A DNA stretch of 64,000 nucleotides from Flavobacterium branchiicola (lineage in GTDB: Bacteria; Bacteroidota; Bacteroidia; Flavobacteriales; Flavobacteriaceae). A program made the translations under genes and the position numbers. Below the pieces are notes generated by a model, which saw only the letters and a program-made list of their open reading frames with translations, was not told where the DNA came from and did not search any database. Below, one piece after another: positions 33,534-41,416 of the stretch. Where the stretch lies: assembly GCF_018383905.1 (NCBI RefSeq), contig NZ_JAGYWA010000001.1:780974-844973 (forward strand), written 5' to 3'. Every line of letters starts with the position of its first letter. Position 1 is the first letter of the stretch.

Positions 33534-33614
33534 TGGTCTAACTACTAAACCAGCTACGAGTTACAAAGTCGTAGCAAAACAACACAACTATTTTAGATAC
33601 CGTATTTGGGCAAA

Positions 33615-33642
33615 AAAGCCTTTCTGTTACGAAAGGCTTTCC
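33615..33642 (-). terminator. Terminator of tRNA-Asp copy 2
   Basis: AAAGCCTTTC, TGTTAC, GAAAGGCTTT, a perfect 10-bp stem with a T-run on the minus strand, 10 bases after the tRNA. Confidence 0.9.
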
Positions 33643-33651
33643 CCAATATTG

Positions 33652-33725
33652 CGGTCTGGACGGGACTCGAACCCGCGACCCCATGCGTGACAGGCATGTA
33701 TTCTAACCAACTGAACTACCAAACC
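33652..33725 (-). tRNA. tRNA-Asp (anticodon GTC), copy 2
   Basis: Identical over its full 74 nt to copy 1 at 32179-32252, about 1.4 kb away. CCA is not encoded (CAA follows). A matching promoter lies at 33744-33773. Confidence 0.97.
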
Positions 33726-33743
33726 TCTGCGTTATTGCGGTTG

Positions 33744-33773
33744 CAAAGATAGTACAGAATTTCATTTCTGCAA
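33744..33773 (-). promoter_or_regulatory. Promoter of tRNA-Asp copy 2
   Basis: Minus strand TTG (complement 33771-33773), 19 nt, TATCTTTG (complement 33744-33751). The leader GCAACCGCAATAACGC follows, almost as in copy 1. Confidence 0.85.
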
Positions 33774-33811
33774 GTGTTTTTATAAAAAAAATCAAATATT
33801 TATTTAATTAA

Positions 33812-34738
33812 TTATCCAAAGTTTTGTTTTTCAACCAGATAAGTTGTCAATATTTTTTCAAAATTATCACCAACATTTACCGGAACGTACTTAATTTGGT
33901 TCTTTGCGCAGGTTAAAGCCAGGTTTTTAAAATACGCTTCTACCCTTTCTTCGTAGGCAGTTTTTACATTATCGGCAAAAATCGAAACCTCTTCGCCTGT
34001 TTCTACGTCAATAAATTTTCTTGGTGCATTATCAAAATCAAACTTCAACTCCGTTTGATTATCAACCACATGAAACAAAACTACTTTATGTTTATTATGT
34101 TTAAGATGCTGCAAAGCATTAAAAAGCTTTTCATCATCTGCGGTCTGAAACATATCTGTAAACAAAATAATCATCGAGCGACGATGCATTTTCTCTGCTA
34201 TCTGATGCAAATAGGTAATCGTATCCGTGCTTTTTTTAACTTTTGGCTGTTCTAATAATTGTTCCAGTTTATTGAGCAACATTCTATGGTGGCGATCACT
34301 TCCTTTCTCCGGAGCATAATATTCGTAGCTATCAGAAAAAACGCTTAGGCCAACGGCGTCGCGCTGTTTCTTTAATATATTCATTAAAACTGCCGAAGCC
34401 AAAACCGCAAAACCAATCTTCTTTTCATAAAATGGCTGATTTGATTTGAGTTCGGGATAATGCATCGACGACGAATTATCTACAATAAGATGACAACGCA
34501 AATTGGTTTCTTCTTCAAAACGTTTCGTGTATAAACGATCTGTTTTGGCAAACAATTTCCAATCGATATGTTTTGTGCTTTCGCCGGCATTATAAACTTT
34601 ATGTTCGGCAAATTCGGCCGAAAATCCATGAAACGGACTCTTGTGCATTCCGGATATAAAACCTTCTACAACCTGATTTGCCAGCATTTCAAGATGCTGA
34701 AAACTGGAGACTTTCTCTATTTCCGATTCAATTTTCAT
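33812..34738 (-). CDS. DUF58 domain protein (vWA-like)
   Basis: 308 residues. DUF58 signatures are GMHKSPFHGFSAEFAEHKVYNAGESTKHIDWKLFAKTD near 30-68, followed by a von Willebrand A-like fold with the MIDAS motif VDNSSSMHYP (DxSxS) near 92-98 and RSMIILFTDMFQT. In Bacteroidota such proteins often work with MoxR-type ATPases, but none is adjacent. Its start overlaps the stop of the M1 peptidase gene by 4 bases, so the two are co-transcribed. Confidence 0.88.
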   Translation of the reverse strand: MKIESEIEKVSSFQHLEMLANQVVEGFISGMHKSPFHGFSAEFAEHKVYNAGESTKHIDWKLFAKTDRLYTKRFEEETNLRCHLIVDNSSSMHYPELKSNQPFYEKKIGFAVLASAVLMNILKKQRDAVGLSVFSDSYEYYAPEKGSDRHHRMLLNKLEQLLEQPKVKKSTDTITYLHQIAEKMHRRSMIILFTDMFQTADDEKLFNALQHLKHNKHKVVLFHVVDNQTELKFDFDNAPRKFIDVETGEEVSIFADNVKTAYEERVEAYFKNLALTCAKNQIKYVPVNVGDNFEKILTTYLVEKQNFG

Positions 34739-37311
34739 TCGGTTTCTTTTTTAATTTTTTGTGCCCTGTATAGCAAATCTGTCGCCTGAAACAATTTACG
34801 TTTCAGAATCGGACTAAAATTAGGGTTTTCTTTTAAGAATCGCTGTACTTCATCAAAAGCATATTTCGACGAATATCGTCCAACGGTATTATCCAACCAG
34901 TCTTTCGGAAAGAAAATATCTCCCGTACGCTGGATTTCATCAACCAAATCTAGTGAAAATCTAAGATACTTTTGCGCGCTTTCCTGACGAAGCGGATGAT
35001 TTACACTCGATAAACCAACCGAAACCCAAGATTCTTTCTCGCGATTGGCATCGTCTTTTAAAGATTCTATAAACCTATTTCTAACCGATTCGTCTTTTGA
35101 TAAAGACGGAAGCAGGAATTCAAATCGTTTCTTTTTATCCGGATTTGTAATTGTTGTTCTGGTTTTCTCCAAAATTTCATCAGCTTTTTCATGTTCAAAA
35201 ATCGCCAGATTCATTGCCAGATTGGTATAATCGTCTTCGTTTAATTTCAAATTCTGAATCACCATTTCTTTATTCCAAATCTGATATAATTTGGCTTTCG
35301 CCGAATCAGAATATCCAATCGAACTAAACAATCCGAATAATGTCTTTTTAATATTGGCTGATAAATTAGTCTGTAAACGACTGTACAAAATTTCTTCAAG
35401 TTGTTTCTGAACTTTCTTTTGTTGTTTTTCTGTCAAAAATCTCCAATAAATAGTATTCACATTATTGGAAATCATTCGCAAAACCAATTCATTTTCCTCC
35501 GTTTGAATTCCTTTAAAAAAACAATCAAAAGCTTTATCTGGCGCACTATTCCCAATCAACATGTTCTCATAAAGATTACTATAAGCCGAAGCTCTTGCAA
35601 CCTCATCTTTTAATCCGGCAATATAATTTAAATCATTCCCTTCAAGCGGAAAAACACCGTACCCAAAACCATTATAATTGTAAATAATGGCAAGCGGTTT
35701 TTCGAGTCCAACGGCTTCTTTTATAATTAAGTCTTTATTAATAATATTTGCGGTCACAACTTTTACTTCATTTGCATAAACAAAACCAATTTGGAAAATC
35801 TGAGGCCAGATATTTACCGATTTACCTTCTGCTTCCTGCACAATCATAAACTCCTTAATTCGGTTTTGAGCGTCGTATTCGATTATATCTGTAAAAATGG
35901 GTCTTCCAAATTTATTTACCCAAACCTCGCTCCATTTCTTCATATCGAGAGGCGTTTCGGCATCAAGAATTTCTACCAGATTATTCCAGTCGGCATTATC
36001 GTTGGCGTATTTCTGAATGTATTTTTGAATTCCTTTCTGAAAAGCTTCCTTTCCCATTGAAGCTTCTAACTGGCGCATCATAATTGGCGCTTTGTTGTAA
36101 ATAATAGCACCGTAAAGCGAACCTGCATCTTTTAGATTTTCTAAATGTTGCTTTATAGCATGTGTTCCCAGCGATCGATCTTCCGCGTAAGCGCTTGGAT
36201 AATGCGATGTAAAAAACTGCAAATTATGATTGACTTTCGGAAAAATCGGGTTCATGATTTTATCTGCCATAAAATTGGCAAAAACTTCTTTCATCCAGAC
36301 ATCATCAAACCATTTCATGGTGACCAAATCGCCGAACCACATGTGCGAGGTTTCGTGTGCAATGAGTTTTGCACGATTTAATTTCTCGCTGTCCGTCGCG
36401 CTGTTGTCCAGAAACAAAGTTGATTCTCTGTACTGAATCGCACCAACATGTTCCATTCCGCCATATTGAAAAACAGGAATTGAAGCAAAATCCAGTTTCT
36501 GAAAAGGGAATTTATAATTGGTATATTTCTCTAAGAAATCTAAAGATTGCTGATGTAAATTGAAAATGGTATCGGTACTTGTTTTTATCTTTTCGGGATT
36601 ATTTTCGCGATACAACATTGTCATTTCCATTCCCGGTTTCTGAGTAACGCTTTTGAATTTTCCAGCCACAAAAGAGAATAAATACGTACTCATTTTATCT
36701 GATTCTCCAAAAGTGTACAAAGTAAAATCGCCCTTTTCGACTTTCTCTTTTACATCGGCTGCAGCCAAAACCGACCAATCTTTAGGAACAGAAAGACTGA
36801 GTTTATACGTTGCTTTTATATCCGGCTGATCAAAACAAGGAAATAAAGTACTTGCACGATCCGGAACCAATAAAGTATAAAGAAAATCGTCGTTTCTATT
36901 TAAAGATAAATTGCCAGCAATGAATGAAATTGAGATTGTGTTTTTCCCAGAAATTAAAGCCGCAGAAGGAATTACAATGTGTCCTTTTTCATGAACAATT
37001 GCAATGTTTTTACCATTTGCTGAAACTGATTTTATGTTTTGAGATTTCTCTTTAAAGTCAAGAAACAAAGGCTGACTCAAATCGGATACTATCAAATTCA
37101 AACTCAGATTTGAATTGATATCTTCACTTTTCTGATTGGGAATTTCAAACAATAAACTGTATTGAACTTCTGAGATTTGCTTTTTCCGAAAATGAGCCAA
37201 TTCTTCTGAAACCCCATTTTCGATCATAAGATTATTTCCCTTTTGTTTTGATTGAGAAAAACAAATCGTCGACATTAAAAAAAAGCAAAGAAGGCTGTAG
37301 AAAATTTTCAT
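34735..37311 (-). CDS. M1 family metallo-aminopeptidase
   Basis: 858 residues. A signal peptide (about 1-19, ICFSQ) marks it as exported. The zinc motif is HETSHMWFGDLV (HExxH, near residue 317) followed 18 residues later by the Glu of KEVFANFM. The exopeptidase GxMEN motif appears as GGMEH just upstream. An M1 catalytic core is followed by a long helical C-terminal region. It releases N-terminal amino acids from peptides in the periplasm. Upstream gene of a 2-gene operon with DUF58. Confidence 0.92.
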   Translation of the reverse strand: MKIFYSLLCFFLMSTICFSQSKQKGNNLMIENGVSEELAHFRKKQISEVQYSLLFEIPNQKSEDINSNLSLNLIVSDLSQPLFLDFKEKSQNIKSVSANGKNIAIVHEKGHIVIPSAALISGKNTISISFIAGNLSLNRNDDFLYTLLVPDRASTLFPCFDQPDIKATYKLSLSVPKDWSVLAAADVKEKVEKGDFTLYTFGESDKMSTYLFSFVAGKFKSVTQKPGMEMTMLYRENNPEKIKTSTDTIFNLHQQSLDFLEKYTNYKFPFQKLDFASIPVFQYGGMEHVGAIQYRESTLFLDNSATDSEKLNRAKLIAHETSHMWFGDLVTMKWFDDVWMKEVFANFMADKIMNPIFPKVNHNLQFFTSHYPSAYAEDRSLGTHAIKQHLENLKDAGSLYGAIIYNKAPIMMRQLEASMGKEAFQKGIQKYIQKYANDNADWNNLVEILDAETPLDMKKWSEVWVNKFGRPIFTDIIEYDAQNRIKEFMIVQEAEGKSVNIWPQIFQIGFVYANEVKVVTANIINKDLIIKEAVGLEKPLAIIYNYNGFGYGVFPLEGNDLNYIAGLKDEVARASAYSNLYENMLIGNSAPDKAFDCFFKGIQTEENELVLRMISNNVNTIYWRFLTEKQQKKVQKQLEEILYSRLQTNLSANIKKTLFGLFSSIGYSDSAKAKLYQIWNKEMVIQNLKLNEDDYTNLAMNLAIFEHEKADEILEKTRTTITNPDKKKRFEFLLPSLSKDESVRNRFIESLKDDANREKESWVSVGLSSVNHPLRQESAQKYLRFSLDLVDEIQRTGDIFFPKDWLDNTVGRYSSKYAFDEVQRFLKENPNFSPILKRKLFQATDLLYRAQKIKKETE

Positions 37312-37342
37312 TTTTTAGAAATAAGATTCGTAAAAATAAAAA

Positions 37343-37398
37343 TTCCGCCACGAATTCACGAATTATTGCTTTAATTAATTCGTGAATTCGTGGCGGAA
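37343..37398. repeat. Perfect inverted repeat between trxA and M1 gene
   Basis: 23-bp perfect arms (TTCCGCCACGAATTCACGAA type at 37343-37365, complement 37376-37398) around a 10-nt loop. Similar CACGAATT/AATTCGTG words occur in other gaps (49291-49395). Confidence 0.85.
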
Positions 37399-37414
37399 AA
37401 AAAATAAAAATAAA

Positions 37415-37438
37415 AAAGGTTTGACTTTCGCCAAACCT
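37415..37438 (-). terminator. Terminator of trxA
   Basis: Minus strand AAGGTTTG, loop, CAAACCTT, followed by a long T-rich run, 27 bases after the trxA stop. Confidence 0.85.
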
Positions 37439-37464
37439 TCTTTATATAAATCATAATCTTACGA

Positions 37465-37782
37465 TTACAATAAAGCGTCTAAACTATCTGCGTAGGTTTG
37501 TTTTGGAGCTACTCCAACTTGTTTTCCTACTACTTCACCGTTATGAAACACCAAAACGGTTGGTATGTTACGCACACCATATTTTGCAGCAAATTCCTGG
37601 TTTGCATCTACATCGACTTTACCAACAACTACTTTACCTGCGTACTCATCGCTCAATTGGTCAATGATTGGACCAACCATTCTACAAGGACCGCACCATG
37701 CTGCCCAAAAATCTACCATTACCGGTTTATCTGATTTTAAAACTACTTCATCAAAAGTAGCATCTGTTATTGCTAATGCCAT
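37465..37782 (-). CDS. trxA: Thioredoxin
   Basis: 105 residues, standard thioredoxin length. The active site is WAAWCGPCRM (WCGPC, Cys about 30 and 33). The cis-proline loop is RNIPTVLVF, and the N-terminal strand VMVDFWA precedes the active site. It is a cytoplasmic protein disulfide reductase that depends on thioredoxin reductase. Single gene with its own terminator; a candidate -7 box TAACTTTG is at 37856-37863 (minus). Confidence 0.97.
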   Translation of the reverse strand: MALAITDATFDEVVLKSDKPVMVDFWAAWCGPCRMVGPIIDQLSDEYAGKVVVGKVDVDANQEFAAKYGVRNIPTVLVFHNGEVVGKQVGVAPKQTYADSLDALL

Positions 37783-37855
37783 AATAATTTTCTTTAAATG
37801 TTATTTCAGCTTTTGTCCCAAAAGACAAGTTTTTTATATTCTCAAAACTGAAGTA

Positions 37856-37863
37856 CAAAGTTA
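37856..37863 (-). promoter_or_regulatory. Candidate -7 box of trxA
   Basis: Minus strand TAACTTTG, 74 bases before the trxA start. The -33 element is not clear. Confidence 0.45.
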
Positions 37864-38044
37864 GAAATTAAATACAAATGATACACCATCTCTAAATTAG
37901 TTTTGATTATAAATGTATTGTAAATAATTATATCATAAAAAATACAATCAGTACAGAACCTTAACGCTGTATTAATTTGAAAATCAATTTTTTAATTATG
38001 ATTATTTTTTACACTATCTTTAATCATCCAAAAAAATTGTCCTA

Positions 38045-40513
38045 ATGAAAGAAACTTTACATCAAATAAAACTCTTTTTACAATCGGCCGGATTTAAAAA
38101 ATATGCCAAACGTTTTGGCTTTTTTATTTTGGGACTTGTCGCCCTGATTTTAGTTGCCTGCGGAGGATTGTCGATTTATTTCAATCGAAATAAAACCGAA
38201 ATAATGGCAAAAATCAATACCAAGATCAATGAAAACATAAACGGAAAATTTCATATTGGCGATTTTCACTATAAGTTTTTATCGGGGCTTCCAAATTTTA
38301 CACTCGCCTTAAAAGATGTAGAACTAAAAGACAATCAATGGGCTACTCACAAACATACTTTACTAAAAGCACAAGAAATCGAAGTGCGTTTAAACGTTTG
38401 GAGTTTGCTGCAAAAGGAAATCAACATACATAAAATCCTTATAAACGATGCACAGATTTATGTGTACAAGGCCAAAGATGGCTATTCTAACGCTAATATC
38501 TTTAAACCCAAAAAGAAAAAAACACCCGAAAACAAAGACAAACCCGAAACTACAATTGATCAGGTCGACCTTAGTAATGTTCATTTTACATTAGACAACC
38601 AAGTCGGACACAAACTATTTGATTTTGCTGTGGCGAGTTTAAAATCTACGGTAAATTACGACGGAGACGATTGGCAAACCGATGTTTTTCTGGACACTCA
38701 AATAAACAGTCTCGCTTTTAATACCGTTCACGGAAGTTTTGCCAAACAAAAACAACTTAAAGGAACTTTTAATGTTTCTTATTCTTCTCAAAAAGAAAAA
38801 ATCGACGTAAAAACCGATGGTTTAAAAATAGGAACCGACTCTTTTGATATTGTTGCCTTTTTTAATTTAGCCAAAGGAAATGGCCTTTTCGGAATTAATA
38901 TTGGCACTAAAATTTTATGGCAAAACGCTTCCAATTTACTCTCGGCAAACATAAGTTCTAAGCTTAATCACTTTAATCTAAAAAAAACTATCGATGTAAA
39001 TTGCGACATAAAAGGAGATTTTAATGCCGAAGGCGATCCCAGAATAGTCGTTCAGGCCGGAATAAAAGATAACGAACTGAGCATTCCCGACGGACAACTG
39101 ACCGATTGTAGTTTTAAAGGAATTTTTACCAATAATTTCAAACCAAAAGAAGGTTTTAGCGATGCCAATTCTGCGGTTATTCTAACCCATTTTACGGCCA
39201 ATTATGAAAATATTCCGTTGAAAATTCCGCAATTATCAATCAATAATCTCGAAAAACCGTTGGCAACCGGAACCGTAAACTCCGATTTTGATGTGACTAA
39301 ACTGAACGAAATCAGCAATGATAAATGGATTCAGTTTTCTGAAGGTCACGCCACGGCCAATTTAAAATTTCAGTTTGATATTGTTGATCTTTATATCAAC
39401 AAACCAAAATTTATCGGAGATGTAAATGTAACCAATACATCGTTTCATTTTATTCCGAAAAATGTGCATGCCGAAAAAGTAAATGTGCAGCTTAACTTTA
39501 CCCAAGAAGCTTTAATTATTAAAAAAATTGCCTACAAACATAAAAACAACACCATTTTTATAGACGGAAAAATAGACAACTTCCTGAATCTCTATTATGA
39601 TGCTCCAGAAAGAATGGTCGTAAACTGGAATATTTATTGTCCAAATATTGATGTTAAGCAATTTTTGGGCGTTATGGCTTCTTCTACAAAACAGAAAACC
39701 GTTGCCAAAACCAACAAGAAACCCACAATGTCAAACCATTTGCGCACGGTAATCGAAAAATGCGCTGTAGTAATCGACTTTAAGGCCGACAAAATAGTGT
39801 ACAACAAACTAACGGCGACAAATACCAATGTGAGGATTCAGATGATAGATTCGAAGTTGATTCTAAAAAACGGATCGCTTCAAACTTCCGGCGGAAATAT
39901 TGCTTTTAATGCCGAAGTTTCGCCAAGCGGAAAAAACTTTGCCGTTGGTTCTAACGCGCAGGTAAATCGGGTTGATATTGCAAGTTTTTTAAAATCGTTC
40001 AACAACTTTGGTATCAAATCATTTACACCAAATAACATTCACGGAAAACTCACCAGTTCTGCCAATGTAACCGGTTTTATCAACAGCAATGGCGAACTGA
40101 TTACCAATTCTATCCACGGAACGCTGAATTTTAATGTCAATCAGGGCGCTTTGGTAAAATTTGAACCCATTATGAAAGTCGGGAAATATGCTTTTCCGTT
40201 TCGTGATGTTGAGAATATCACTTTCAGCGATTTGTCCGGCGATTTTAAAATGCGCGGCGAAATGGTCGATGTCAATAAACTAACTATAAGTTCGAGTGTT
40301 TTAAATTTCGATGCCAAAGGCGTTTATTCCTTTGGGCACGGCACCAATTTAGCCATGACAATCCCACTCCGAAATTCTAAAAACGACGCCAAACTAACCT
40401 CCAAAGCCGAACGCGATGCTGTACGCGAAAAAGGTATTGTACTGCATTTAGTTGCCGTTGAAGAGAATGGGAAGATGAAAATTAAGCGTGGGAAGAAAGA
40501 TAAAGAAAAATAA
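38045..40513 (+). CDS. AsmA-like / DUF748-type envelope protein
   Basis: 822 residues. One N-terminal membrane segment (about 22-42, FFILGLVALILVACGGLSIYF) is followed by a long beta-rich body with the AsmA N-terminal look (INTKINENINGKFHIGDFHYKFLSGLPNFTLALKDVELKD). The AsmA C-terminal region includes HGTLNFNVNQGALVKFEPIMKVGKYAFPFRDVENITF and ends with a basic tail. AsmA-family proteins act in lipid traffic and outer-membrane homeostasis. It is likely anchored in the inner membrane with the body in the periplasm. Confidence 0.85.
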   Translation: MKETLHQIKLFLQSAGFKKYAKRFGFFILGLVALILVACGGLSIYFNRNKTEIMAKINTKINENINGKFHIGDFHYKFLSGLPNFTLALKDVELKDNQWATHKHTLLKAQEIEVRLNVWSLLQKEINIHKILINDAQIYVYKAKDGYSNANIFKPKKKKTPENKDKPETTIDQVDLSNVHFTLDNQVGHKLFDFAVASLKSTVNYDGDDWQTDVFLDTQINSLAFNTVHGSFAKQKQLKGTFNVSYSSQKEKIDVKTDGLKIGTDSFDIVAFFNLAKGNGLFGINIGTKILWQNASNLLSANISSKLNHFNLKKTIDVNCDIKGDFNAEGDPRIVVQAGIKDNELSIPDGQLTDCSFKGIFTNNFKPKEGFSDANSAVILTHFTANYENIPLKIPQLSINNLEKPLATGTVNSDFDVTKLNEISNDKWIQFSEGHATANLKFQFDIVDLYINKPKFIGDVNVTNTSFHFIPKNVHAEKVNVQLNFTQEALIIKKIAYKHKNNTIFIDGKIDNFLNLYYDAPERMVVNWNIYCPNIDVKQFLGVMASSTKQKTVAKTNKKPTMSNHLRTVIEKCAVVIDFKADKIVYNKLTATNTNVRIQMIDSKLILKNGSLQTSGGNIAFNAEVSPSGKNFAVGSNAQVNRVDIASFLKSFNNFGIKSFTPNNIHGKLTSSANVTGFINSNGELITNSIHGTLNFNVNQGALVKFEPIMKVGKYAFPFRDVENITFSDLSGDFKMRGEMVDVNKLTISSSVLNFDAKGVYSFGHGTNLAMTIPLRNSKNDAKLTSKAERDAVREKGIVLHLVAVEENGKMKIKRGKKDKEK

Positions 40514-40589
40514 CGTTTACAACCTGTCTCTCTAAGCGATCCCGAAGCTTCGAGAGAAGAGTTTCCAGCCTTAATGATAAGGAGCTATT

Positions 40590-40670
40590 TCCTGCTGTCC
40601 TTCCAAATCTTTTATGCCAAACACCGGCACAAAAGGATTTTCCCTCCCATCAGGGCTAGGGCATTTGGTT
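40590..40670. repeat. Degraded dispersed intergenic repeat
   Basis: It contains GAGCTATTTCCTGCTGTCC, arms ATCTTTT/AAAAGGAT and CATCAGGGCTAGGGC. These resemble, in degraded form, the block at 15660-15775. The gap 40514-40869 holds no gene. Confidence 0.45.
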
Positions 40671-40697
40671 TCAATAGATTATTTTTAAAATATTATT

Positions 40698-40730
40698 AAC
40701 GCCAGTCACAAATGATTGGCGTTTTTTTTT
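40698..40730 (+). terminator. Terminator after the AsmA-like gene
   Basis: AACGCCAGTC and GATTGGCGTT with one mismatch, followed by a T-run. It lies about 185 bases after the AsmA-like stop, beyond the dispersed repeat. Confidence 0.8.
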
Positions 40731-40869
40731 CTAAAAGGATCTAAACAGTTAATATCAAGTTGAAAACTTTAACAACAATGAGGCCAATTGTCCTCGGGTC
40801 AATTGTACTCTAAAAGCTAAATTTGAACTTAATTTTTTTTTAAATAGCAACAAAATACATTGTCAAAAA

Positions 40870-41340
40870 ATGAAATATTTAGCAGAAATAATATTTGGAA
40901 AAGATCAAGTAAGGAAATTTCAAAATAATGAACCTTTAAATGATTATGAAAAAATCATCAATCTAAAAAAATACAGTTTTGAGTCACAAGCAGAAAGAAA
41001 TGCATTTTACAAAGGAATCGGCGAAGCAATGGGCTGGCTTGAATTTGAAGTAATTAAAGAATTCGAAGAAAAAATAACTCCAGAAAAAGAAGATGAAGAT
41101 ATATTTGATTATTGGTCATTCATTGAAAAATATTATCCAAAATATCATCATTGTGATGATGTCTTGTTAAGCGACATTTTAACTAGAAAATTTTATGGCG
41201 AAGAAATTTGCGAAAGTGATGAGGAATATATCAAAGACTGGAATGTTAGGAATGAATTATTTAAAATAGATAAAAAACTACTTTGTAAGGCTTTTGAAAA
41301 TTATTTTATTATTGATTATCCTGAAAATCAGGATATTTAA
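40870..41340 (+). CDS. Uncharacterised acidic protein
   Basis: 156 residues, highly charged, tyrosine-rich, no signal or membrane segment. It starts MKYLAEIIFGKDQV and contains FYKGIGEAMGWLEFEVIKEFEE and YYPKYHHCDDVLLSDILTRKF. I do not recognise a family; the composition recalls small immunity-type proteins. It is convergent with the nuclease-helicase gene (76 bases between stops) and lies in the same AT-rich accessory stretch. Confidence 0.6.
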   Translation: MKYLAEIIFGKDQVRKFQNNEPLNDYEKIINLKKYSFESQAERNAFYKGIGEAMGWLEFEVIKEFEEKITPEKEDEDIFDYWSFIEKYYPKYHHCDDVLLSDILTRKFYGEEICESDEEYIKDWNVRNELFKIDKKLLCKAFENYFIIDYPENQDI

Positions 41341-41416
41341 ATACAATTGTTTCATAAACCTTCCCCAAAAACTTTAACTTTTTTAGGGAATTTTTATAAT
41401 ACTAACATGAGATAAT

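Noticed and set aside
33541..33600. Possible second decayed tRNA beside tRNA-Asp copy 2
   Set aside because: Some words (GGTTTAGTAGTT on the minus strand) resemble the 5' end of tRNA-Asp, but no anticodon or T-arm can be aligned.
41341..41416. CRISPR or phage-attachment remnant in the defence-like stretch
   Set aside because: No direct repeats with regular spacers, no integrase, and no tRNA at the edge of the stretch.
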